From Sulfuricurvum sp. (GTDB taxonomy: Bacteria; Campylobacterota; Campylobacteria; Campylobacterales; Sulfurimonadaceae): a stretch of DNA of 64,000 nt. Shown piece after piece: positions 18,031 to 28,255 of the stretch. Positions within the stretch are counted from its first letter, which is position 1. Every line of letters starts with the position of its first letter. The notes under the pieces were generated by a model. It was not told the origin of the DNA and ran no database searches. It saw only the letters and a program-made list of their open reading frames with translations. The DNA is taken from positions 372,001 through 436,000 of the forward strand of contig JAUXYP010000001.1 of NCBI GenBank assembly GCA_030694265.1, written 5' to 3'. The translations under genes and the position numbers were made by a program.

Positions 18031-18501
18031 ATGTTTAATATTGTCCTTGTAAACCCGCAAATTCCAAATAATACGGGTGCAATAGGCCGTTTATGTGTGA
18101 ATACGGGTGCAAAACTGCATCTTATTAAGCCTCTAGGCTTTGATATTAGTGAAAAAGCTGTTCGTAGAGCAGGTTTAGACTATTGGCACAAAATTGATTT
18201 AAAAGTGTGGGAAAATCTTGAGGAGTTTTTTGATTCGATTCAGAAAAGTGACCGTTTTTTCTATGCGACGACTAAAACAGACAAGCCCTATTTTGAACAC
18301 TCTTTTCAAGAAGGGGATTATCTTTTTTTCGGAAGTGAAACAGCAGGCATACCTGCGGATGTCCTAGAAAAATACCCTGCGCAATGTATGACGATTCCGA
18401 TGACCAAAGAGGGTCGAAGTCTAAACCTCGCTATCAGTGCTGGAATCATACTTTATGAAGCAATTAAGCAGAATTTTGTTGGGTACAAGGAGACGATGTG
18501 A
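18031..18501 (+). CDS. trmL: tRNA (cytidine(34)-2'-O)-methyltransferase
   Basis: SPOUT-fold methyltransferase that modifies the wobble base of tRNA-Leu isoacceptors. 156 residues, the single-domain length. Motifs: VNPQIPNNTGAIGRLC at the N-terminus, LFFGSETAGIPADVL and IPMTKEGRSLNLAISAGIILYE, the knotted SAM-binding loop. It starts 2 bases after the purU stop. Its last codons contain AAGGAG that serves as the ribosome site for the small gene beginning at 18498. Confidence 0.92.
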   Translation: MFNIVLVNPQIPNNTGAIGRLCVNTGAKLHLIKPLGFDISEKAVRRAGLDYWHKIDLKVWENLEEFFDSIQKSDRFFYATTKTDKPYFEHSFQEGDYLFFGSETAGIPADVLEKYPAQCMTIPMTKEGRSLNLAISAGIILYEAIKQNFVGYKETM

Positions 18502-18623
18502 TCTTTCAAATTTTTGATACGATTATGATTCTTGGATTTGTCCTCTTTTTAATTTACATCTTTAGAGGCTATCATCTTTCACGTATCGATCAATTTGACA
18601 AAGAAGATTCTACCTCTAATTAA
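18498..18623 (+). CDS. 41-residue single-span membrane microprotein
   Basis: GTG 18498 is preceded by AAGGAG five bases upstream, within the end of trmL, and overlaps its stop. The product (VIFQIFDTIMILGFVLFLIY, then IFRGYHLSRIDQFDKEDSTSN) has one clear hydrophobic helix (about 6-21) and a charged C-terminal tail, giving an expected N-out/C-in single-pass protein. No family recognised. The strong ribosome site and coupled position favour a real gene over a chance frame. Its TAA stop is shared, on opposite strands, with the microprotein gene at 18620-18703. Confidence 0.55.
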   Translation: MIFQIFDTIMILGFVLFLIYIFRGYHLSRIDQFDKEDSTSN

Positions 18624-18703
18624 AATATTTTTTTCGCCCAAACTTCCATTTTTTCTTCGAACCGTTCCATAAGTGTATTTGCTTTCTTAATTACATGTGC
18701 CAT
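18620..18703 (-). CDS. 27-residue charged microprotein
   Basis: ATG 18703 has AGGAG six bases upstream on the minus strand. The product, MAHVIKKANTLMERFEEKME followed by VWAKKIF, is a predicted amphipathic helix with mixed charge and no membrane span. It is read from the gap before the S24 regulator and ends in the same TTAA that closes the plus-strand microprotein. Short length leaves real doubt; a good ribosome site and helical composition are the only support. Confidence 0.4.
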   Translation of the reverse strand: MAHVIKKANTLMERFEEKMEVWAKKIF

Positions 18704-18735
18704 TGTGTACTCCTGATTGCCTATTTATTTTATTG

Positions 18736-18746
18736 ATTTGACAAAT
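18736..18746. promoter_or_regulatory. Small palindrome ATTTG-A-CAAAT in the S24 regulator upstream region
   Basis: A perfect 5-bp inverted repeat around one base. The half-site TGACAAAT recurs inverted at about 18785-18792 (ATTTGTCA), next to the larger palindrome. Two copies between the minus-strand microprotein and the S24 gene suggest repressor half-sites controlling both directions. Inference. Confidence 0.35.
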
Positions 18747-18771
18747 AGTAATTAATTATTGGCTTAATGAT

Positions 18772-18817
18772 AATTTATATGTCAATTTGTCATATAAATT
18801 GAAATATATGGCATAAT
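18772..18817 (+). promoter_or_regulatory. Promoter and palindromic operator of the S24 regulator
   Basis: A -35-like TTGTCA (18787-18792) and -10 CATAAT (18812-18817, preceded by TGG) lie 41 bases before the S24 gene. The -35 overlaps a perfect 10-bp inverted repeat, AATTTATATG (18772-18781) and CATATAAATT (18791-18800), with a 9-base spacer. The position is right for autorepression by the LexA/CI-like product. Sequence seen; function inferred. Confidence 0.5.
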
Positions 18818-18857
18818 ACCTACAATATCGCTATCAATTAGAATTAGGGGGTGGGAA

Positions 18858-19517
18858 ATGAAAAGTTTTTTTGAAATTGTCGAAACGATCAAAGATATCG
18901 TTTCAGGTGAATTTCCAGAGAAAAAAGTATTTGACAAAGATGTTGCGGAGCTTTTGGAAATTACTCAGATGAATTTTGCAACAATGAAGAAACGCAATAA
19001 AATTCCTTTTAATGAGTTACTTGATTTTTGTGCTAAACGTTCCATAGCGATAAACTGGATGCTTTACAATCAATCTCCGGAAAGTTTGATTGAACCGACT
19101 AATCGCTTTTATATGGTACGGTATTTCTCTTCGGTTAGTGCCTCTGCTGGTGGGGGCGCTGAAAATGATGAGCTGGATTATGAACCATTAATGTTAGAAG
19201 AAAATTTTGTGATCTCCTTGGGTGGTGAGAGTGAATTACGTAATATAGAGGCTATTAATGTTTCGGGTGATTCTATGGAACCGTCTTTTAGTTACAACGA
19301 TATTGTATTTATCAATAGAGCTAAAAAAGAAGTTAGCCGAGGAGGGGTGTTTACCATACGGACTGAATATGGCTTATTCATTAAAAGAGTACAAGTGAGA
19401 ATTGATGGTAAACTTGATATTATTTCAGATAATAAAGACTATCCAACTTATGTTGCACAGCGCAATGAAGTGGAGATCATCGGACGTGTTGTAGGGCGTT
19501 TTGGTGGTGTTGAATAA
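18858..19517 (+). CDS. LexA/CI-like transcriptional regulator with S24 peptidase domain
   Basis: 219 residues. The N-terminal domain (about 15-75) is a CI-repressor-type helix-turn-helix: DVAELLEITQMNFATMKKRN...FNELLDFCAKRSI. The C-terminal S24 domain has the serine in VSGDSMEP (Ser139) and the lysine in LFIKRV (Lys176), the LexA/UmuD dyad. A possible self-cleavage Ala-Gly lies in the linker (SASAGG, Ala97-Gly98). This would be a stress- or DNA-damage-responsive repressor, or a tamed phage repressor; no phage genes adjoin. ATG 18858 follows a GGGGGTGGG-rich ribosome site. Confidence 0.85.
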   Translation: MKSFFEIVETIKDIVSGEFPEKKVFDKDVAELLEITQMNFATMKKRNKIPFNELLDFCAKRSIAINWMLYNQSPESLIEPTNRFYMVRYFSSVSASAGGGAENDELDYEPLMLEENFVISLGGESELRNIEAINVSGDSMEPSFSYNDIVFINRAKKEVSRGGVFTIRTEYGLFIKRVQVRIDGKLDIISDNKDYPTYVAQRNEVEIIGRVVGRFGGVE

Positions 19518-19542
19518 ATCTAACTGGTGTTAAAGTGGAGCA

Positions 19543-21012
19543 ATGCAGAACGTAATATACCGTTTATCAGTTTTAGGAGTGTTGATTTTTTTGTATGGAT
19601 GCGGTCAAGTGCATCCACAAATTTCTCCTCCTAATTTAGGACTAAAATCTTTGCCTCCTGTATGTAAAGATATTAACAGCTCGAATGACACTTATGAGAT
19701 TGCATTACCACAAGAGGTTGAGTCCGATGAGCTTCCTTCAATAACAAAAAAAGTAAATGATTTAGAATACTTTCCACAAGTTCTTCCTCCTTATTTTGAT
19801 AATAATTTTACAAATCAGGAAACTGTTTTCGAAATTCAAAAACACTTTGAAGAACGTTACTACGCTCCATGGATGTATGCAGCAGCTCCGATATGTGCGA
19901 AAGAAGCTAAATGGCCAATCAGTGCATTTGTCGGCGGCTATGGGAACAATCTAAAGCCTGTTGATCCTTTATGGATACCCGAACTTGTAGTTCAGAGTAA
20001 TTATGAAGCTTTTTCAACTGTGAATGAGGCGGCAGTTACGACTAGATGGATGAATATTCGTGTATTCCCAACGGAAAAACCGTTGTATAAAAACCCAGCT
20101 TTGCCGGGTGAAGGGTATCCTTTTGATTTACTGCAAAATAGTAGCGTAGCATTTAACGAGCCTATATTTATTTCTCATTATTCTAAAGATGGGTCGTGGG
20201 TTTATATTTTTACCAATAATGCGTCCGGATGGGTTGAAAGTGATGGTGTCGCGGTGATTAAGCCAGAGCAGATTGCATTGATGTTAGAAAAAAAGAAAGT
20301 ATTTATAACACAAGACAGGGTCCCTTTGTACGATGAAGCGCATAAATTTGTAACCTATTCCCGCATAGGTATGGTATTGCCACTTATAAAAGAGACACCT
20401 GATGACTTTAAGGTCCTGTATGTGAGTAGATCTGGTATATCAGAAGAGATGAGTATTCCAAAAGAAGTAGCTCATGTAGGGTATCATTTACTTAACAAAG
20501 AAGAGATAATCAAGATCGGATCTCATATGTTGCGTAATACATATGGGTGGGGGGGGATGTTTGAAGAGCGTGACTGTTCTTCAATGATTCGTGATTTTTT
20601 CACACCTTTTGGTATTTGGCTTCCCCGAAATTCAGCGTCACAGGCTAAAAAAGGGGAAATTCTTTTTTTTAATGGACTTGACAATAATCAAAAACTCGCC
20701 TTGATTAAAGAAAGAGGGATTCCATTTGAAACGATTTTGTACAAAAAAGGGCACGTACTTCTTTATATTGGAACGTATGAAGACACTGTGATGGTAATGC
20801 ACAATATTTGGGGTATCCGGACTATTGATCCTAGTGGAAAAAAAGGGAGGGTCATCGTTGGCAAGGCCGCTATTACTACCCTCCAATTAGGAGAAGAAGT
20901 TGAGAATTTTGATGCTAACAATATGCTTTTGAGTAAATTGGTAAGTATGAATATTTTCACACATACTCCTGCGAGTTATGTACGTGCAAAAACTAAAAGA
21001 AAAACTCTCTAA
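19543..21012 (+). CDS. Lipoprotein cell-wall hydrolase with SH3 and NlpC/P60 domains
   Basis: 489 residues. An N-terminal lipobox (LIFLYGCGQ, Cys about residue 20) predicts anchoring in the outer or inner membrane. The middle holds the SH3b-type wall-binding region seen in this family (WMNIRVFPTEKPLYKNP ... GWVESDGVAVI). The C-terminal NlpC/P60 domain has the catalytic Cys in EERDCSSMIRDFF and His in YKKGHVLLYIG. Such enzymes cut D-Glu-diaminopimelate bonds in peptidoglycan. It lies 25 bases after the S24 gene on the same strand and may share its transcript. The 3' end overlaps the convergent gene by 4 bases. Confidence 0.88.
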   Translation: MQNVIYRLSVLGVLIFLYGCGQVHPQISPPNLGLKSLPPVCKDINSSNDTYEIALPQEVESDELPSITKKVNDLEYFPQVLPPYFDNNFTNQETVFEIQKHFEERYYAPWMYAAAPICAKEAKWPISAFVGGYGNNLKPVDPLWIPELVVQSNYEAFSTVNEAAVTTRWMNIRVFPTEKPLYKNPALPGEGYPFDLLQNSSVAFNEPIFISHYSKDGSWVYIFTNNASGWVESDGVAVIKPEQIALMLEKKKVFITQDRVPLYDEAHKFVTYSRIGMVLPLIKETPDDFKVLYVSRSGISEEMSIPKEVAHVGYHLLNKEEIIKIGSHMLRNTYGWGGMFEERDCSSMIRDFFTPFGIWLPRNSASQAKKGEILFFNGLDNNQKLALIKERGIPFETILYKKGHVLLYIGTYEDTVMVMHNIWGIRTIDPSGKKGRVIVGKAAITTLQLGEEVENFDANNMLLSKLVSMNIFTHTPASYVRAKTKRKTL

Positions 21013-21320
21013 GCTTTAAAATCCAAGAGGGAACCGAGCATCTTATCTTGGGTCTTGATTGCTTCGACATTTGCTGCAGTTACATTTTCAATAGTAATTT
21101 GATCCGTAATCTCTTTGACCAGATTGGTTTGTGATTTTTCACTGCCATTGTCAGTTGCACGTGTAGTTACCGCTGTAGTTGATCCTTTATTATCGGCTTC
21201 TCTTACAACAGTATTCTGAGGAACATAACGATCTGTATTAACATTGGCAATATTGGCCGCATCGTTATTCATATATGTTTGATTAGAAAGAATGGAAGAT
21301 ACGTTTGAACTTATCATCAC
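21009..21320 (-). CDS. Miniature flagellar rod/hook-like protein
   Basis: 103 residues (ATG 21317 or GTG 21320; GGAG upstream fits ATG 21317). The N-terminus contains QTYMNNDAANIANVNTDRY, the classic rod/hook assembly motif, and the C-terminus, ENVTAANVEAIKTQDKMLGSLLDF, matches the C-terminal helix of FlgC/FlgE/FlgG proteins. The middle domain is replaced by a short Thr/Ser-rich stretch. It therefore has both terminal helices needed for rod or hook packing and almost nothing else. Resembles FlgB/FlgC but shorter. Promoter-like TATACT lies upstream. Confidence 0.65.
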   Translation of the reverse strand: MMISSNVSSILSNQTYMNNDAANIANVNTDRYVPQNTVVREADNKGSTTAVTTRATDNGSEKSQTNLVKEITDQITIENVTAANVEAIKTQDKMLGSLLDFKA

Positions 21321-21357
21321 GATACTCCTTTTTTAAATTGTTAATAGTATATTCTCC

Positions 21358-21374
21358 ACAACCTTAAGGGTTGT
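21358..21374 (-). terminator. Short hairpin after dapD
   Basis: ACAACC (21358-21363) and GGTTGT (21369-21374) form a 6-bp stem with a 5-base loop just after the dapD stop. No T run follows, so this may be a weak terminator between dapD and the rod-like gene. Confidence 0.35.
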
Positions 21375-21387
21375 AAAGAAAATAGAT

Positions 21388-22587
21388 TTAATGCAGATCA
21401 GCGTTTAGTTTTACTTCACGAGTAGAGCGTCGACCGATAAGCGCTCCATTTTGTGAATCTTGACGAAAGTGGATGCCATTTAATCCTGAAAGTTCTGAAC
21501 CTTTGAAGATAGTAGCGTTTGCTATTGTGTGGCTAGGGTTTGCAGACTGTATAAGCGCAAGCTGATCTGGAGATATTTGAACCTTTGTACCTGCTAAGAT
21601 AGCAATCCCAGCATCAATAATACAGCCATCACCAAGAGGGATACCACATACACTGTTTGCGCCTAAGAGGGTATTCTTACCAATAGATATAGGATTACCG
21701 TCTGTACCACTGAGTACTCCTAAAATCGAAGCACCGCCTCCGACATCAGAACCATCTCCTACGATGGCAGAACTGGATATGCGTCCCTCTACCATACTGA
21801 CACCTGTTGTTCCGGCATTGAAGTTTACATAACTTGCACCTGGCATAATAGTTGTTCCTGCATGTAACTGGGCACCAAAACGGACTTTTGAGTCATCCAA
21901 GATACGGGTATTATTAGCGGGGATAATGTGTTGAAGGAAACGAGGGAATTTATCCACAAAATCAATTTTTGGGTATTGATTGGCAATTTTGAGTTCAATT
22001 TCATTTTCACGTAGCCATTCAAGTTCGATAGGTTGCCCATCGGACCATGCTACATTGTGTAATGCACCAAATGCACCGTTAAGATTCAATGAACGTAAAG
22101 CAGCTTTTGCTGTGGAAAGTGCATAAAGCTTGAGATAAGTGCCCTCAACGCTTTTACAAGCGGCATCATTAAAAATCAGTACCAAACGAAACTCCTCGTC
22201 GCGCATACCGTTTTCTTTAATGTGATTGTACAAAGCAGAAATGACTTGAATATTTTTATGAGAATCACCGTACGCTTCCTGGGCATAAGGGGTGAAGGCA
22301 TTAAGACATCCTTCTAAAAATTTAAGTGTTACTGGTACTGTTACTTCATCGGCATTAAAATCAATGCTATAGCCTTGCTCTTGTGCATTCTTAATAAAAA
22401 TAGCTGCACTGCCAAGATTTTCGTTCCAATTCATAAATGGATACGTTGCCTGAAGAATTTTGGTTGAGTCTAATTGCCCAAAATCAACACGACAAATACC
22501 AAATCCTACTGGATTTTTATAGCCTGAAATGTTTTGAATCTCTTGAACGCTTGCTTTGAAAGCAGATTCTGTTTCTAAAATTTCCAT
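21388..22587 (-). CDS. dapD: Tetrahydrodipicolinate N-succinyltransferase, epsilon type
   Basis: Succinylates tetrahydrodipicolinate in the lysine/diaminopimelate pathway. 399 residues, far longer than the 275-residue enterobacterial DapD but matching the long form I know from Campylobacterota. The N-terminal half is alpha/beta; the C-terminal half is a left-handed beta helix with hexapeptide repeats (RFGAQLHAGTTIMPGASYVN, SSAIVGDGSDVGGGASILG, SIGKNTLLGANSVCGIPLGD). Own promoter at 22619-22624. Divergent from the ankyrin gene. Confidence 0.9.
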   Translation of the reverse strand: MEILETESAFKASVQEIQNISGYKNPVGFGICRVDFGQLDSTKILQATYPFMNWNENLGSAAIFIKNAQEQGYSIDFNADEVTVPVTLKFLEGCLNAFTPYAQEAYGDSHKNIQVISALYNHIKENGMRDEEFRLVLIFNDAACKSVEGTYLKLYALSTAKAALRSLNLNGAFGALHNVAWSDGQPIELEWLRENEIELKIANQYPKIDFVDKFPRFLQHIIPANNTRILDDSKVRFGAQLHAGTTIMPGASYVNFNAGTTGVSMVEGRISSSAIVGDGSDVGGGASILGVLSGTDGNPISIGKNTLLGANSVCGIPLGDGCIIDAGIAILAGTKVQISPDQLALIQSANPSHTIANATIFKGSELSGLNGIHFRQDSQNGALIGRRSTREVKLNADLH

Positions 22588-22618
22588 ATTCTCTCACTTG
22601 TGTTAATATTAATAGGGA

Positions 22619-22624
22619 ATTTTA
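22619..22624 (-). promoter_or_regulatory. -10 box of dapD
   Basis: Minus-strand TTTATGCTAAAATTCC gives an extended -10 (TGC-TAAAAT) about 32 bases before the dapD start. Confidence 0.5.
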
Positions 22625-22660
22625 GCATAAACCCCTCGCACTGTGTTGAAGCTAGCATGT

Positions 22661-22666
22661 TATACT
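22661..22666 (+). promoter_or_regulatory. -10 box of the ankyrin gene
   Basis: CATGTTATACTG gives an extended -10 (TGT-TATACT) 28 bases before the ankyrin start, back to back with the dapD promoter. Confidence 0.5.
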
Positions 22667-22693
22667 GTTGCATATCATTACAATGAGTCATAA

Positions 22694-23185
22694 ATGGAAA
22701 AATGGATTGAGTTATTAAAAGCGAATAATTTTTTGGGTGTCAAACAGTATTTAAAAAATGGCGGCAACCCGAATGAAGTTGAAGAAAATGGGGAATCTGT
22801 TCTTTGTTTTGCTCTGAGATATCATTGTGATCAAGAAATTTTTGATCTTTTAATTGATAGCGGTGCTGATTTGTATCAGACAGATGACGAAGGGGTCAGT
22901 GTTTTTGATGTAGCGGTCACGTACAACAATCTATTTTTGATTGAACGATTGATTGCCGATGGGTTTGATGTAAATGTTTCTACAAGAAGAAGTGGATTTA
23001 CCCCATTGATGGGTGCTGTTTGCTACGGACGGACAGAAGTGATACAAAAACTGCTTGATATGGGTGTTGATGTGGTTGTCCGCGATGGACAAGGTCTCAA
23101 TGCCCTTGATTTTGCTCGAAAAATGCGGAAAACATCAATTTTAAATCTATTGACTGCTCATGTTGCACAACAAGATAAAAAATAG
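22694..23185 (+). CDS. Ankyrin-repeat protein
   Basis: 163 residues made of about four ankyrin repeats with no signal peptide: the clearest are LLIDSGADLYQTDDEGVSVFD and SGFTPLMGAVCYGRTEVIQ followed by LLDMGVDVVVRDGQGLNALDFARK. It should bind a partner protein in the cytosol; which one is not shown. It stands alone with its own promoter between dapD and a membrane microprotein gene. No link to catalase or toxin genes, which sometimes accompany such proteins, is visible here. Confidence 0.85.
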   Translation: MEKWIELLKANNFLGVKQYLKNGGNPNEVEENGESVLCFALRYHCDQEIFDLLIDSGADLYQTDDEGVSVFDVAVTYNNLFLIERLIADGFDVNVSTRRSGFTPLMGAVCYGRTEVIQKLLDMGVDVVVRDGQGLNALDFARKMRKTSILNLLTAHVAQQDKK

Positions 23186-23193
23186 AGAAAGAA

Positions 23194-23328
23194 CTACTCG
23201 TGCTCTATTTTTAAGGTAAAGTGAGGCTTTATTGGGTGGTCTACTTTATGCTTTTGGAAAAAATAACGTCGATAGCCTATGTAGGCGATTATTATGATTA
23301 CCAATGCAATTAGCAAATAATTTAACAT
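23194..23328 (-). CDS. 44-residue single-span membrane microprotein
   Basis: ATG 23328 has GGAG at a good distance upstream. The product begins MLNNLLIALVIIIIAYIGYR (one hydrophobic helix, residues 4-19) and continues with a basic YRRYFFQKHKVDHPIKPHFT tail. Topology would place the tail in the cytosol by the positive-inside rule. No family recognised. It lies convergent to the ankyrin gene, with a 90-base gap on its upstream side to cinA. Ribosome site, composition and a clean start/stop make it probable. Confidence 0.55.
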   Translation of the reverse strand: MLNYLLIALVIIIIAYIGYRRYFFQKHKVDHPIKPHFTLKIEHE

Positions 23329-23419
23329 CTTTCTCTCCAAATATCCATTTATAATCACTACGGAAATATAAAATCTTAAGACTAGATCGTCATTATTTGG
23401 AGAAATATTAAAAAAAGTA

Positions 23420-25393
<1,974 letters not shown>

Positions 25394-25394
<1 letters not shown>

Positions 25395-27148
25395 TATTTC
25401 GCAGTTTCACGTACACGAATATGAAGTTCACGTAACTGAGCGATGTCAACGGTGTTAGGGGCATCAGTCATGATACATGATGCTTTTTGCGTTTTTGGGA
25501 ATGCGATGACGTCACGGATACTGTCTTTTTTCGATAAAAGCATCATGAAACGGTCAAATCCAAGGGCAAAGCCGCCGTGCGGAGGTGCTCCGAATTTCAA
25601 CGCATCGAGGAGGAAGCCGAATTTCTCTTGCGCCTCTTCATCGCTGATACCCAAAAGTTTAAAGATTTGCGCTTGCAACTCTTGTTTATGAATACGGATT
25701 GACCCACCGCCTAGCTCAACACCGTTGAGTACGATGTCATAGGCGATCGATTCAATATCGTCAAGATGCTCGTGATTGAGATCACGTGGCATAGTGAACG
25801 GGTGGTGCAGAGCTTTGACGCGTCCATTTTCGATTTCAAACATAGGGAAATCAACAACCCAGACAAATTCGAAACGATCTTTGTCGATAAGGTTCATTTT
25901 TTCATGTTCCGCAATGAAAATACGGAAACGTCCCATGTAATCCCATACGGTTGTTTTATCACCCGCACCGAAGAAGACAACATCGCCCACTTCCATGCCA
26001 GTACGGTCTACAAGAAGCTGAAGATCTTCAGGGGAGAAGAATTTTTCCAATGGTCCTTTGAGACCGTCTTCTTTCATCTGGAAATAGCCAAGCCCTTTTG
26101 CACCAAATTTACGAACATAGTCCTCAAAGCTTTTCATTTCACGTTTGGAGAATACCAAATCGGCACCCGGAACACGAAGCGCTTTGATACGATTCATTTT
26201 TGGATTTGCGGCAATACCTGTAAAGATTTCGTTGTCACAGCGTGCAAAAATATCGATAACATCAACCATTTTTAGGTCATAACGCATGTCCGGCTTATCC
26301 GAACCGTACCACTCCATCGCATCGCTGAATTTGATACGGTTGAAGGGGGTTGTAATGGCGTGTCCGGCAGAGGCAAACATCGCAACGATGAGCTCTTCTG
26401 CGACACGGATTACGTCTTCTTGATTACAAAAAGACATTTCAACGTCTATTTGGGTAAATTCCGGTTGACGATCGGCACGTAAATCTTCATCACGGAAACA
26501 TCGTGCAATTTGGAAATAACGGTCAAATCCGCCTACCATCAATAGCTGCTTAAAGAGTTGAGGTGATTGGGGAAGGGCATAGAATTCACCCTCATGAACG
26601 CGGCTAGGAACGAGGTAATCACGTGCGCCTTCAGGCGTAGATTTGGTCAAAATTGGGGTTTCAACTTCCAAAAATCCAAGTTTGTCGAGCGTATTTCGTG
26701 CAGCAATGGCGGCTTTGGAACGCAGTAAAAAAGTGTTGTACATAGACGGGTTACGAAGATCTAAATAACGGTATTTGAGACGTGTCTCTTCACCGACATT
26801 GTTGTCGCCTATTTGAAAAGGGACGGCTTCACTGCGGTTTTCAATGATAAGCTCATCAATAACGACTTCGATCGTACCTGTTTTGAGACGAGGATTGATA
26901 AGACCCTCACCGCGTGCGCGGATACGTCCATGTGCTATGAGGACAAACTCATCGCGCACTTCACTGGCTACTTTGTGTGCGTGAACATTGTCCGTTGGAT
27001 CACAAACGAGCTGTATGAGGCCGCTTTTATCGCGAAGATCGATAAATACGATCCCGCCATGGTCGCGGTAGCTGTTCGCCCATCCGCACAATACGACCTT
27101 TTGGCCGACGTTTACTTCACTTAAATCAGTACAAAAATGACTTCTCAA
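25394..27148 (-). CDS. aspS: Aspartyl-tRNA synthetase
   Basis: 584 residues, class II enzyme of the bacterial type with the GAD insertion. The N-terminal OB fold holds [23 protein letters not shown]; motif 2 is [18 protein letters not shown]; motif 3 is [13 protein letters not shown]. In Campylobacterota this enzyme is usually non-discriminating, also charging tRNA-Asn, with GatCAB repair; that is from general knowledge. Start TTG 27148 with AAGGA seven bases upstream; promoter TATAAT at 27178-27183. First gene of aspS-adk-adk-cinA. Confidence 0.95.
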
Positions 27149-27177
27149 ATCAAAGTCCTTAGGTTATATTTTTCGCA

Positions 27178-27183
27178 ATTATA
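27178..27183 (-). promoter_or_regulatory. -10 box of the aspS operon
   Basis: Minus-strand TAGCTATAATTGCG holds a perfect TATAAT 30 bases before the TTG start of aspS. Confidence 0.6.
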
Positions 27184-27232
27184 GCTATTAGAAACTTTTG
27201 GTTTGATAACGTGACAGATCGCCTCTTACATA

Positions 27233-27249
27233 CCCACTTTTTAAGTGGG
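27233..27249. repeat. REP-like palindrome, copy 1
   Basis: CCCACTT-TTT-AAGTGGG: 7-bp arms and a 3-base loop. The same core with another loop (GGA) stands at 28256-28276, on the other side of the secreted-protein gene. The motif resembles the CCCAC...GTGGGA palindromes that accompany REP-associated transposases in many bacteria. No transposase is present. Confidence 0.5.
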
Positions 27250-27283
27250 AATTCAGACTGAGTATCATTTTTGCTAAATGAAG

Positions 27284-27304
27284 AAAAAAAGGGACAAAAG
27301 TCCC
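27284..27304 (-). terminator. Rho-independent terminator after the secreted-protein gene
   Basis: On the minus strand GGGAC-TTTT-GTCCC is followed by seven T residues (27284-27290), the textbook shape. It starts 25 bases after the stop of the gene at 27330-28214 and marks that gene as the end of its own transcript. Confidence 0.8.
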
Positions 27305-27329
27305 ATATCTGTAGTTGTTTGTTCAAATG

Positions 27330-28214
27330 TCATTTAGTAGCCTTTTTTACATATTTTTGATAGAGTCTGTTTTCATCAAATTGCAGATGTTTCATTCCTG
27401 CAAAACCAGGAACTAAAAATACTTTTCGATCAATTTCCATATATCCAACTTCGCCACACATTGGTTCTGGATAGTAATACCTGTTTCCTATCGCCAAATC
27501 TGGCATTAAAGTTGCCGAATAGAGCTGCATGATTCGGCGGTTGTAGGCGACGACTTCTTTGGTTCGGTTATCGGTGATTTTAACTTCGTCGCTGTAGATG
27601 ACTTTATGTGCCAGCTCGGAAAAGTGGATTTCTTCAATTTTTACAGTGTAGTTTGTTTGCGGCATTTGATCTTTGGTCGTTTCGGTGATGACGAGGGTTA
27701 GCTGGGTTTTAGCGGCTTCGATTTGTTTGGTGAGGGATTCTCTTTCATTATTAGCCTGCCCATAATCTTTTGCTACTACATCAAATTCTGCTTTTGTCCA
27801 CTCTTTTACTCTGTATTTATTCCATGCATCTTCAAATAACGCATGCTTCTTTTGAGCCTCCTTGGTAGCCGCATACCCCTCCTTCACCAAATCAATATAA
27901 CCCTGCGGAACATGGGCATAACTATAAACTTTTACTTTCCCATCGTGGGTATTGAGTGCCATCGTTTGCAGATGCACCCCGTCGAGATAATTACTTACCA
28001 TGAGTTTGCTATCCGCTTCATCGAAACCCGGATAGACATTGTCCTCCCAGTAGATGCTGATCGGCTCTTCAACCGTGTGTTTGATATAGGTCTTGGGATT
28101 GGGTTCTTGTGCGCAGTAATAGGCTCCGAGGGTGTTGGAGAGGATGACGTCGGAGGCGTAGAGGGTGATGCTCGTGATTAGCGTTAAAAGTAATACTAAG
28201 AGTGACTTTTTCAT
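27330..28214 (-). CDS. Secreted protein, function unknown
   Basis: 294 residues with a clear signal peptide (MKKSLLVLLLTLITSITLYA, cut after about residue 20). I do not recognise a family. The mature part is mixed alpha/beta, with a central Lys/Glu-rich helical stretch (about 105-180) and a C-terminal region containing YYYPEPMCGEVGYMEID. Only two cysteines are expected in the mature form (YYCAQEP and PMCGEVG), so one disulfide is possible. Probably periplasmic. It is monocistronic, ended by a strong terminator, and bracketed by REP-like palindromes, which suggests a mobile or recently acquired cassette. Confidence 0.7.
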   Translation of the reverse strand: MKKSLLVLLLTLITSITLYASDVILSNTLGAYYCAQEPNPKTYIKHTVEEPISIYWEDNVYPGFDEADSKLMVSNYLDGVHLQTMALNTHDGKVKVYSYAHVPQGYIDLVKEGYAATKEAQKKHALFEDAWNKYRVKEWTKAEFDVVAKDYGQANNERESLTKQIEAAKTQLTLVITETTKDQMPQTNYTVKIEEIHFSELAHKVIYSDEVKITDNRTKEVVAYNRRIMQLYSATLMPDLAIGNRYYYPEPMCGEVGYMEIDRKVFLVPGFAGMKHLQFDENRLYQKYVKKATK

Positions 28215-28255
28215 TTAGGCTGCCTTTGGGTGGGAACGCATACTAACACTATACA

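Noticed and set aside
25766-26275. 169-codon open frame antisense to aspS
   Set aside because: Lies wholly within conserved synthetase sequence and its translation (many His and Phe) is typical of a reverse-strand shadow.
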